The notes under the pieces were generated by a model. It worked only from the letters and a program-made list of their open reading frames with translations. It was not told the DNA's origin and searched no databases. A stretch of DNA of 64,000 nt from Kalmusia sp. IMI 367209 (taxonomy: Eukaryota; Ascomycota; Dothideomycetes; Pleosporales; Didymosphaeriaceae): the NCBI GenBank assembly GCA_027946365.1, contig JAPEUQ010000008.1:124001-188000 (forward strand). Direction: 5' to 3'. The position numbers and the translations under genes were made by a program. Of this stretch, positions 26,501-36,700 are shown one piece after another; position 1 is the stretch's first letter, and each line of letters starts with the position of its first letter.

Positions 26501-26707
26501 ATGGAAGGACCAAGTGCTAACGAGAGACTTTAGCTCACGTATTTGCTTCAATACTCGCTCGGCGGAAACTCCAAGACGCTCATGTTCGTCATGGTGTCTC
26601 CGCTGCAGGCGCATCTCCAGGAGACCGTCACCTCGCTCAAGTTCGCTACGAAGGTGCACAACACGCACATAGGGACGGCGAAGAAGCAGACGAGGACTGC
26701 GCCGTAG
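23523..26707 (+). CDS. klpA: kinesin-14 (Kar3/KlpA-type), C-terminal motor
   Basis: Minus-end-directed microtubule motor for spindle assembly and nuclear positioning. Five exons (23523-23546, 23601-23793, 23841-24767, 24857-26481, 26534-26707) sum to 2943 nt, 980 aa. Residues 1-330 are a basic, Ser/Pro-rich tail, likely a second microtubule-binding site. A long coiled coil covers about 340-630. The neck GNIRVMCRVRP at about 632 leads into the motor: GQTGSGKTYTM (P-loop), SSRSHSVF (switch I), LVDLAGSERL (switch II) and HIPYRNSKLTYLL. A neck before a C-terminal motor defines kinesin-14. The first exon encodes only MDTASENQ; it was chosen because it is the only ATG that joins in frame to LARPTGLKPPSKIP, a typical KlpA N-terminus. 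Confidence 0.93.
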
Positions 26708-27299
26708 AACAATCGCATGGCCACTATTTGGGTCGGGAGTTTCTTGTGTTTATGTGCCTGCGTGGCAGAGGGGGTTGCCAAGGTGTTTTGGTCCTCTCGT
26801 ACATTGGATGCAGGCGGTTTGGAAGCATTGGTGCGCCGACGGGGGAATATAGGATGGGTTGGATGGACTGACTCGGCGGCTGCTTGTTTATGGTGTTAGG
26901 TGTGTGAGCGTTCTGGCGTGTTTGGGTACCATAATGACACTGGGATGGACGCTCGAATCTACAACGTCCTGCTTTTCACAAACCTTTCCTAAATCTAGTC
27001 GTCTGACTCTTTGCTCTCTGCTATCAGTGCCGTAAACTTTGAGCAGAAAATCACAATTGTAGGTCGAGGTGTGTCTTGAACGATTAATTCTTCGCTGTCG
27101 AAGCAAGAATGGTGTATGAGTGCAGTATCCAAAACGCCAGGCAGTCAGACTTTTCTAGTTATATCCGTTTTTCGTCACCGCCGATGCCTAACGCCATAAG
27201 CAACCCTAACCACCACCGATGCGATCGAAGTCCCTAGCAGACTTGATTGCATCACGTAACCCGGCATAATTCGTCCGCTGGACCCTCGTTACTTTCACA
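26708..27299. other. intergenic, convergent 3' flanks
   Basis: About 590 bases between the convergent kinesin and CTP synthase genes. No gene seen. Confidence 0.5.
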
Positions 27300-29349
27300 C
27301 TAAAAGAGACTGCTCCCATTCAACGACATCCTATTGACACCGTTTGTCAAGCCCTCCGCACCAACAGCCCCACCCCCGTTCTGATACTCCCTCGTAATCT
27401 GATCCAGCAACCCCGCACTTGCAGCAACAAAACCCAAATACGGCCGACTGGGATCTACCACGCGAGAGAGATACTCCGGGTGGAATTGCACGCCGACGAA
27501 CCACGGGTGATCCTTGATCTCAACGACCTCCATGCGGACGCCCGCGTCGTCCTTGCCGACGAAGGAAAGACCACCTTTCTCGAGGGTCTCGATGTACGAA
27601 GGATTGACTTCGTACCGGTGACGATGCCGCTCGAGGATCTCGGTTCTGCCTGCGTACAACGCACGCAGACGCGACCAGTCACTACCCTCCTGGAAGAGCG
27701 TGGGTCGCAGACCAAGACGCATGGTAGCGCCCATAGTCTTCTTGTCGACCTCAGGCATGAACATGATGAGTTTGTTTTCGGCATGCTCGCTGAACTCCTC
27801 GGATGTAGCGTCTGTGATGCCGCACATGTGTCGCGCGTACTCGATGACGGCGATCTGCATGCCTAAGCAGATACCTAGATACGGTGTCTTGTTCTCGCGC
27901 GCCCACTTTGCGGCTTGGACCATGCCTTCTGTGCCCCGCGTGCCGAAGCCACCGGGAACGAGGACACCCTGTGCGGTGCAGAGGTTGTGCCACGCGGAGT
28001 GGAATTTTGCCGGGTCTTGAGTTTGCGTCTTCTGTTCAAGATGCTCGGAATCGACCCAGCGAATCTTGAGGAGGCGGTTGCAGCGCATCGCGGAGTGTTC
28101 GAGGGATTTGATGACGGAGAGGTAGGAGTCGTGGAGTTCGGTGTATTTGCCGACGAGTGCAATTTCAACCGTATCATGGAAATTCCTAGTTTGCGTGCCG
28201 GTCAAAGCTTGCCATTGAGCCCATGTCTGCTTTCCCTTCTTCGTCAGGGCATCGGAAATGGTGAGGTTGTCCAGATCGAGGATTTTCTTCAGCGAAGCGA
28301 TCAGGCCTTGTTGCTCGAGAAGCATCGGGACCTGGTAGATGGATGGCATGTCCCTAACCATGATGACCTGGTCATTATCTACCTGGCAGAAGTGTGCAAT
28401 CTTCTCCAGAGCACCTTGGTCCAGAGCTATTTCGCAGCGGCACGCAATCTGGAAAACGTCAGCTTCTCTCATAGAGATAGGCGGCCGGCACGGTAACGTA
28501 CGAGGTCTGGAATCAAGCCCGCACTACGGACTGCCTTGATAGCCTGCTGCGTAGGCTTCGTCTTCTGTTCTCCGTTGATGACGGGCACATAGGATACGTG
28601 GATCTGCAAGAAGTTGTTCTTGCCCGCGCGGCGTCGCAGTTGTGTCATAGCCTCGACAAAAGGCATGCTCTCGATATCACCCACTGTGCCACCCAATTCG
28701 ATTATGCACACGTCCGGTTCCTCATTCGTGTCATCGACGGGTATGCGGGCGACTTTCTCGATCCAGTCTTGGATGGCGTCGGTGATGTGCGGGACGACCT
28801 GCACCGTCTTGCCCAGGTAGACACCCCGTCGTTCCTGTTCAATCACATGTTGATATATCTTGCCCGTAGTAATGTTATTATCGCGTGTGAGGGTGATGTT
28901 AAGGTAGCGCTCGTAGTTGCCGAGATCGAGATCGACTTCGCCGCCGTCAGAGAGGACGAAGACCTCGCCGTGCCTATGCGTTGCTCAACGGCTGCCGTAA
29001 AAGGTATTCTTGCAATTGACATACTCCTTGGGATTCATAGTCCCTGCGTCCACATTGAGATAAGGGTCGACCTTGATCGAGGAGACGTGCTGGTGTGTCA
29101 GTACAGGCAGGCGCGCGCGTTCGATCCGCTACACTTATCTTAAGACCAATCGTCTTGAGCAGCAGACCGGTCGAGGAGGCTGTGACGCGTGGGGTCAGCT
29201 CAGATCACGCCTACACACTGTGAATGCTACCTATGATGCCCTACGCGCTGCGAGTTAGTCTAGCGATCTAATGCACATGCAGGCACGCTGCTGCGACTTA
29301 CCTTCCCCACGCCGCTGATGACGCCTCCAGACACGAGCACGTACTTCAT
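27300..29349 (-). CDS. ura7: CTP synthase (glutamine hydrolysing)
   Basis: Makes CTP from UTP, ATP and glutamine. Six exons: 29349-29302, 29240-29231 (10 nt), 29179-29139, 29086-29025, 28973-28502, 28448-27300; total 1782 nt, 593 aa. The N-terminal synthase domain begins [17 protein letters not shown], then [36 protein letters not shown] and [21 protein letters not shown] [16 protein letters not shown]. The C-terminal class I glutamine amidotransferase domain has [20 protein letters not shown] with the catalytic Cys, and HPEYLSR with the His/Glu. The fourth intron does not fit GT-AG without adding residues in a conserved strand; AT-AC borders restore the family sequence exactly (see separate entry). 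The gene symbol follows yeast URA7; fungal names vary. Confidence 0.96.
29087..29138 (-). other. probable AT-AC intron in CTP synthase (52 nt)
   Basis: On the minus strand the intron begins ATAAGTGT and ends CCAGCAC, with a good branch site (TACTGAC) about 14 bases from the end. Removing it joins Leu-Lys to Val-Ser-Ser-Ile-Lys, exactly matching the family pattern GLxV(T/S)SIK(I/V)DPY. The first six bases equal the U2 consensus GTAAGT with G1 changed to A, the form known for U2-type AT-AC introns; it does not match the U12 donor ATATCCTT. The GT-AG alternative (GTAGCG to CCAG, 43 nt) stays in frame but inserts Ile-Ser-His. Confidence 0.65.
29231..29240 (-). other. 10-nt microexon of CTP synthase
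   Basis: On the minus strand the ten bases GGCATCATAG are flanked by an upstream acceptor (CGTAG, intron 29301-29241, GTAAGT donor, GACTAAC branch site) and a downstream donor (GTAGCA, intron 29230-29180, CACAG acceptor). They encode Gly-Ile-Ile and the first base of Ala in the segment GVGKGIIASSTG, invariant or nearly so in CTP synthases. Leaving it out would lose part of the phosphate-binding loop and break the frame. Confidence 0.85.
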
Positions 29350-29960
29350 GGTTGCTTGCGGCGGCTTCGTTGCGGTTGGGGAAGGGGAAAGAAGAAAAGA
29401 GCCTCACCGCCGCCGCCAGAAAATTATACCGCGGTTTAGCGGGGCTATGCGCTAAGCCTAGTCGCTACCGGCCAACGCGCCCAACGCAAGGTGGAGCGAC
29501 CAGAGCATCAACCCTCAATGCCAAGTTTGACCTCACCTCTTCACTAGCATTATAGAAGACGCGTAATTGTATTGTCTGTATTGGTATTCTGTATCCACGG
29601 CTGATTCACCATGCGCGGACTCTTGTCCGGGCACTTGGTGAGGAAAAATTGCGGTACAAGCTATCAAATGGTATCGTGCTTCAGATGCTCTGATATATGC
29701 TTTGCATTACAGCTGAGCCTTCACCCAGAACCCTTGCCTCCAGTGCGGCTCAGGGTCTCATCGAAACGCCTTCATCGCCCCATCCAATGATACTGTTCGT
29801 CTGGTCGTGAAAATGCTAATCGATAGCGGAGAAAATGCTTCAGGTGTCCCAAATATCAGTCGTGCCGCCCATTGCTCTAATCGAAAATCAATGTCCTAGT
29901 AATATCGTAGCCGAAGCTGGACGCAGCCAGAACGCATGCGCGTCAATGTGAAAGATAATG
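29350..29960. other. intergenic, promoter of CTP synthase
   Basis: About 610 bases between two minus-strand genes. G/C-rich near the CTP synthase start, more A/T-rich towards the velvet gene. No gene seen. Confidence 0.5.
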
Positions 29961-31330
29961 CTACTCCTTGCGCCGTCGTTTGCCCATCTCGTCGTCGTCG
30001 CCTTCGTCATGCTCTTGGCCCTGCGTAAGACGCTTCCGCGCCAAGGCCTTTTCATTACCCTTCTTGACTTGAATATTACATCCTTGCAGCTTCAATGCAC
30101 GAGTGAGGGCGCTGCTGGGCCGCATTCCAGGAAAGTCTTTTGCCGTATAGACGGTGAACACGTCACTCAGTACTTCGGTGAGAATAGGCGAAAACCCTCC
30201 AACATGGAGATTCATCGGGTCGATGCGCATGAGCACGAAGCGAAGGCGATAGCGGCCGTGCGTACGGCAGGAAAGGTCCGGAAAGCAAAAGAAGCAGCCT
30301 TCGGAATCGTGCTCATCCTTGGCCACAGATGGCGATGCCACCAGCTGGCCCATCAGTCGCCGCGTTGTTCGTCGGTCCGGTTGAATCAGCGCCGTCTCTT
30401 CACTCGTTCCTTCCGCATTCCATAGGGTGCAATGCACAACATTCAAAGAATAGCGTAGCTCTTCCTCTTCTGGTTCGTGTCTGGCATTCGTCACTTTGAG
30501 TTGGATGATTGGCGGCGGGTCAATTACTCGGCGGTCTCGTTCGCCGAAACCGCACGCACGCGCTGCTATAGGCTGTTGTCGGACCACGAGCTCGTAGTTG
30601 AGATTCCTGTCACGGTCAGCGGGACTCGACTTCCTGAAAGAGAAATGCGGCATGCTCACAGCTGGTCATTGTACACGGGTTGCGGTATGGACCCGGGGAG
30701 AGGGACAGCTCGAGGGTCTTGCCGAGGTGGAGGGCCAGTAGTCGGGGGCTCTGGATACGCTAGTGGACCCAAGGAGTTCGGTACGGATCCCCGGTGCGAT
30801 TGTGAATGGGATCCTATGGACCCGCGGAATGGAGTGGAGGTGGATGCATAGCTCGGCGTGTAGCCAGGTGATGGTAGCGGGGCATACGATCGCTGCTGCG
30901 ACAGTTCCACGGGCGAGGTAAGGGCGTAAGGTTGCTCATGCTGTGGCGGGTGATGCGCAGGTCGAGGGTCTTCGTAGGTTTGGCGTTGGTCTGCCAGTCG
31001 CCTTGGGGCCCTGCCATCATACTCTGTGCGCGGAGATATCGAGGGGCCATATTGGTGCGGAGAGTAGGGTGGGTCGGGTCTTGGCGGTGTGTAGGAAGCC
31101 GAGTGCAGCAGCTTTTCGACCGGCGCTACGTGCCGTGGGAGCGATGTGGGCTGGTGATGGTCGTGCCGTGGAGGCCCAGGCTGGATGGACGGTAGGTACG
31201 GTGGCACAGGGTCGGGAATATTAAGAGGGTGCAGAGAAGGACGTGTTATGGGTGGCGGTAGGCGACGATTGGGATAGTCGAGAAAGGATGCCGGGGAAAA
31301 AGCTGGCGGCTTCTGCGTGTCTGTCGCCAT
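29961..31330 (-). CDS. velC: velvet-family regulator, VelC type
   Basis: Nuclear regulator of development and secondary metabolism. Exon 1 (from 31330) encodes a Pro/Ser/Tyr-rich N-terminus; exon 2 (30633-29961) encodes the velvet domain: NYELVVRQQPIAARACGFGE, RDRRVIDPPPIIQL, YSLNVVHCTLWNAEG, RRLMGQLVASP, GCFFCFPDLSCRTHGRYRLRF, SDVFTVYTAKDFPGM and TRALKLQGCNIQVKKGN. The long Pro-rich N-terminus with a C-terminal single velvet domain, plus VKKGN, fits VelC rather than VelB or VosA. Start 31330 has a strong context (AAAATGGCG); an in-frame ATG at 31399 is possible. The donor is unresolved: GTGAGC gives only 26 nt, GTATCC at 30758 gives 125 nt, and both keep frame to the acceptor at 30634. The C-terminus is basic (KRRRKE). 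Confidence 0.9.
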
Positions 31331-32744
31331 TTTACTGTCTAGAGATGAGCGCGATGGCGGGGGCGGTTGGAGCGGCGGGACAGCAGTTGGTTGGGGCATC
31401 CGGTGTTGTTATTCCATGAGCACCTAGCACGCAAATGCACGAAAAACCCAGTTTGGATGTCGGCCCAGGGCGGAGTGATACAACGTCAGGACACTGACCG
31501 AGTCTGCGGCGTGGCGTTAGTTTTAATGGAGGTGGGAGCAGAGGATCGTCGGTTAGGTCCATGCCAAAGCGGAGGCGCTCAAACAACGGCCGACCAGGGT
31601 TGGCACAGGCGAGGAAGGGCTGGCATTAATCAAGCGGGACGCATCCTAGAAACAGATGCCAAGGGGCTCCCGGACCACGATTCAATGAGTTGTCTTCTCA
31701 AACGGGACGGCCGGGATTGCGGCTTGGGGCTTGCGATTGGCGTACATAGCGCACCTAGCAGCGGAAGCTTATAGGTCTCGAGTTAGGAGCCGTTGAAGGT
31801 CGGCTAAAATAAAAAAAGCTAGGCAAACTTGGACCTTTCGCGGCCAGACAGTCGCAGCTGGGGACGTGGTACACGGCGATTTGGGTTGCGTCTAAAAGGA
31901 GGTGGCCGCAAAGGCGGTGTCGCCCAGAGTAACATTGACGGTAGCATGGCGACGAGTGAAACTGGCAGCGTGTGGGTGAATGTCCGCACTACTGACCAGG
32001 AAGCGTGAATATTGGCCAGGCGTGCGAATCAGAGGGCGCCGGCAAAAGGAGGATCTTACCGACGATACTCCACCTACCTGGCATTTGGGTGCAGAGGACC
32101 GCGCCTTCGAGCGCGCGACCCGGAGGATCCGTGGATGGCGAGCAGAAGACGAAGGACGAGCGGTGCAGGGCTTCAGCAGGGCTTCACGCTGCTGGTTGTT
32201 GCGGGTCCCAGACAGCAGAGGCCCTGCGTGGCCGCGGCGAGCGGAGAGGCCCAGGTGCATCACGGCGCAGAAAGGCCGTGTGACGGCTTCTGTGCGACTG
32301 CAGTGGGCGCGCTCGGATGGGTGCAGCAGCAGTAGGCGGTGGTGGATCGCGGCGGGCGCATCCACGCTCGACAGCGGGCGGGTGTCGAGACAGGCAGCTC
32401 TGGTGTGTCTGCTTCCCCCCCTTCCCCTCGAGACGCAGGTACGCGCCGGAGTCTTTTTTGGTGTCTGGCCGGGTCGTGTGTCTCGGTCGGCCGTGATCTA
32501 TTGCCTGGTGCTGGCTTGAGTGCATCGTCGAGTGCGGGTTGCAAGGTAGGGCGTCTGCATCCGGCATGGAAACTGCGGGGCTGGCAAATCGCACCTGCCC
32601 TTTACGCGAGCCGCTAGCGCTCCACACCGCCACCCTCTGTCCTGTCCTGTCCTGTCGCTACTACTCGACGCCCGCTCCACGTCCATCCACTCTGCGCGCC
32701 CGGTTCGAACGCTGCAAAAATATTCCGACGACCGCGACCGCCTC
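31331..32744. other. divergent intergenic region, velC and methyltransferase
   Basis: About 1.4 kb between the head-to-head velC (-) and methyltransferase (+) genes, so probably both promoters and leaders. G/C-rich from 32,000 on; many overlapping open frames there are explained by lack of A/T, not coding. C/T-rich directly before 32,745. Confidence 0.5.
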
Positions 32745-33712
32745 ATGCCCGCCCCGTCGACCTGGGGGAATTACAGCAGTACGTTGGTTGCACCCCACCA
32801 CTCTACGCCATTCTGCCTGCATGTGGCGCTGGCCCGGTGCCGGCACTTCAGCCTCCATCCGTCTCCTCCCACCTCCCGCTGGCTACTGCCCGCTCGCACA
32901 CTGACCGCCGCTGCGCCAGATTACCTCGGACCCAACCATGCTCCCGGTTCACCACCCTCCATCCATCTCCGTGATGTGCGTCTGAGCGTGACGATCGACA
33001 CCCTGGCCTTCTCCTTCAAGGGTCGCCGTTGCCTCGACGTGGGCTGCAACACGGGCTCTGTCGCAACCCAGTTGGGTAGGGAACCCCTGTCTAGCCCTGC
33101 AAGCGATTATACACGGCCCTGCTGATAGTGTTCGAATAAGCATTTGATTTTGGAGCGCGCGAAGTTGTGGGCGTCGACATCGACCCCGAACTGGTGAGCA
33201 AGGCCGGCGAGCTCCTCTCCCTGCGCCGCTCACGTGTTCGCCCGTCCTCGGAGCCATCTGAGCGACTCGTCGACTATTTTCCCATGTCCGCCGTCCTTCG
33301 TCACGGCCACCTTCCAGCCTCTGCCTGCCATTGGCCGCGTGTCAACTTTATCGCTGCAGACTGGCTCGTCTCGACGGACCCGGCCCTCGCAGGCCCTTAC
33401 GATGTTATCCTGGCGTTAAGCGTGATCAAATGGATCCACCTCGAGCACCTGGATGAGGGACTGGTGACTTTCTTCCACAAATGCCAAACGTCGCTCGCCT
33501 CAGGCGGCTACCTGATCCTGGAGTCGCAGAATTGGGATTCATATGAAAAGGCTGTCCGACCAAACGCCGCTCCTCACTTCGCCAAAAACCTGGAATCTCT
33601 GAAATACCGGCCGGAGACCTCGTTTACCAAGTTATTGCAGGATGAAGGCCTCAATCTCTGCGCGACATCTGATCAACTACGTCGCCCCATCCACATCTAC
33701 CGTAAAGCATGA
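32745..33712 (+). CDS. Bin3/MePCE-type RNA 5'-cap methyltransferase
   Basis: SAM-dependent methyltransferase of the Bin3 family, which methylates the 5' gamma-phosphate of small RNAs (7SK in animals; Bmc1 in fission yeast acts with U6 and telomerase RNA). Three exons (32745-32778, 32920-33075, 33141-33712) give 253 aa. The family's N-terminal signature GNYxNYxG appears as GNYSNYLG only after splicing the 141-nt intron. Motif I is RRCLDVGCNTGSVA, motif II is VVGVDIDPELV, then DVILALSVIKWIHL (Bin3 SVTKWIHLN-like) and GGYLILESQNWDSY. The spacing of FKGRRCLD after the leader is typical. Substrate in this organism is not shown by the sequence. Confidence 0.9.
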
Positions 33713-36700
33713 AAGTGCGGGGTGGACGGCGGCAGCACTTCCGCAATTGTCAGTGCTGCGTGCGGTGGCACGAGCCAAGTTTGCCCTCCTTAAGACCACG
33801 CTGCTCATCTATATTTCTCGGGAATTAATTAGACTCATCCCAGGTTTCTGCCAAACAACCGGCCAATCCTTCTCCTTGCACGGCACTTTTGTCGTGCTAA
33901 GTCGTTCGTGGAACTTGGATGGACTATGAAAGCACCCAAACAAAAGCTGTTGTACCAGAGTCACTTCAAGATAAGCACTACATACCTAGCTTACCAAAAA
34001 TCGTTGACCTGACGACCCACCTTTCGTGCAAACCTGGAAATATCACTTTGACTGATACGTCCATTGTGGCTGGAGCTCCTTCATCCTTAGACCCATCTTA
34101 TCCGGTTAACGTCTCCTCAGTTTTACCGGCCGGTGTCGAAGACAACCGTTGTTCACCCCCACGTGGAAAATTATGAGGCCATCTGTCTCTCGCAACACCA
34201 GAAGCGATGTTGGTTCGTTCAAGTTTCGCAAGGTCCTCCGACTCAGCAGACCTGGAGCTGTCAACGCTAACGAACCGATCGTCAACACTTGGTCTATGCG
34301 CGCTTTCGGCATCACAGCCGGCTGTTGCTCATTTGTCCGGTAGAGTCTGTCATCTTTCTACTTGATATCAATTCCTCTCTTAGTACGGCTCTTTAGCGCG
34401 CCTCCCGCTGATGACCCGGAACGGTAACAAAGTTATCATGATAGTAACACGAAACATTCCACCACTGTTGTCCCAATATTTCCATGCATGATTACACCAA
34501 CAACACTCAGAAAGGGAAGATGGCTTATGCAAGTTCCGAGCACCTACAGTAACTCATCAAATGTTCCCACACGCTAACCAAAAACGAGAGGTGCCTAAAG
34601 CTGCATCAAAGTTCAAACGTCGTAGCACCCGCAGTATGCAAAGCATATAGGTCGGCAGCAACAAACATATTGGAAAGTTTGTCGAAGCGGCCTACTTGCT
34701 CCACTTCAATCTATTTAGCGCCTCGGTTCAACTCCGTTGTCCGTTGCGTCCTTTACGTTGCCGCATCTCAATACATCCCTTGCATCATGCGCGCATTTCG
34801 GCAAGTCGAAAATTTTCTTTGTACTACATTGTTGCAGTCCCTCCTCCCGGTTCATGGATCAACAGCGGGAGGATTGGCCGTTTCTAGAAGCCGACCAACA
34901 CCTGGCGCTATGCACAATATATTTTCGAATGTCGGTTACCTGCACGTTCCTAGAAAGGAAATTGTGGCGGTTCTCCGTCGCTAGTCAATGCTCTTCCCGT
35001 TTGAGAGACATGTCTACAATCAAGAAGTTGCAGCGGCCTCCCATGTAAACCAGCCTCCTACGGATGGCGAGAAAGGAATTTAAAAGAGCACACATATTCC
35101 GGATCACGCGAAGTCTATGACACTGATTATGAAATATATTATACTATACCATACGCGAGTTCTCACCAGATATACCGAGTCAGTTCGGAGGCCGCAGAAT
35201 CATATGCTAGTGCTGTAACGTCATGTCTCGGTTGCCTTCCTCGCTGAGAATATCTACAGAGGCGAAACCACCACTCAACGTATAGCAACGACTGTTGCAT
35301 TGCATCTAAACACACAAAATGCATGCAAACGACGTTAGCACACGGTCCTTTGCCTAGTTGGTTTGCATGATCAAGTTTGTGGCCACCTCTAGAAAATTAA
35401 AGGTCCCATAACAGTAGGTGAAATGGTCTGTCTCGCGTATTTTTTCGGTATCTATTCAAAGGAACACACAGTATAATGCTTCCATTGCGAGCGTTGTCTT
35501 GCTCACTGGGTTTTTAGTCACCCTTGTATTCGGCGCGCCAAACCACGCCCTTGCGCACGTGAAAAGATGTGAGGAGACGAGAAGGAGACAACCATCTATC
35601 TCGAAGTTACTGTGTGTTAGAGAGGGCAACATGAGTTCACACTTAGTCTTAGACAGCTTGTGTGAAAGATATCTTGCTACAGGTACTTCAACCCCACACA
35701 AACGCTAGATTCACCAAGCGAAAATGAAAACATTCACCACGTAAACATTCGACAACAAGGATAGCATATACCGAAAAACTCTTTGCAGACTGATATCCGC
35801 CTCGAAAAACGCTGGCTCGTGGTCATCTCTTGAAGATTTTGGGAGCCCGAAGGGAAGGAGGCGGTCTTCGTACCCCATGAGTTGGAAAAATAAAGGAGTG
35901 TTAACGGTCTGGAAACCAATAGTAGTAACTTTCGATAAGCACACAGCGTCGATGAGAAACAATAGATCTAGTACTAGCGTAACGACTCTGATCTAGCACG
36001 GTAATGATCCTTTTCACAAGTTTCATCGGATGTACAGCTACATGTTATTATCTGATATGCAGTGTCACCCCATTCTGCACTCTGGAAGCGGATTCTCGAC
36101 GAAAACTACCGGCGCGGTCGCCATGTAACCCGATCCGAACGTGACGAGCGAATGGAGTTCACATGTCGCAAATTTAGCACACTACTTGGAACAAGCTAAT
36201 CGTACCACGTGAGACCAACCTGGTTTAGCAAGAAGTCTTCAGACTTGGAAAGCCTACGGCAATCTATACTCAATCATAACACGGTAAACCGCGACCATGA
36301 TCAGGCCTAGCGCCGGTACACATAGGCTATCAGGCTTTCACAAGACATCTGAGTGAACGCCCATGACTCTAGTTCACAACGAGCGCATTCTGTGGGACAC
36401 CGTCCTGACATGCCATCACAAGCGAAGTCTCTAATGTAAGGATTAGGTTGGTAAAAGGAAAGAGGAGCGTTGCTTGTATTGACATGAAGTATGAAATGGT
36501 TCAGATCCGTGCTGGAACGACGCCAGGCAAATGCATTACATCCACACCAGTGGAATCCCATCTACTGCATTCATGCTGCGCAATTTGCGGTGCCGTTCAG
36601 ACACAGCAGAATCCAATTTGTAGAAATGACTCTGAGTTGAAAGGGTACCCATTCTGGAATCCTGTCCAGAGGTATTCGCGACAAGCGAAACAGGATGGGC

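Noticed and set aside
29180..29301. Reading the two introns around the microexon as one nested (twin) intron
   Set aside because: Removing everything would delete the Gly-Ile-Ile codons that all CTP synthases have and would shift the frame.
31980..32740. Several overlapping frames of 90-180 codons upstream of the Bin3-type gene
   Set aside because: They occur in all frames of a G/C-rich stretch where stops are rare; none shows domain-like sequence or splice support.
35418..35708. Frame with an apparent signal-like hydrophobic segment (SVVLLTGFLVTLVFGA)
   Set aside because: It begins only at GTG, has no ATG before the hydrophobic part, and no splice site supplies one convincingly.
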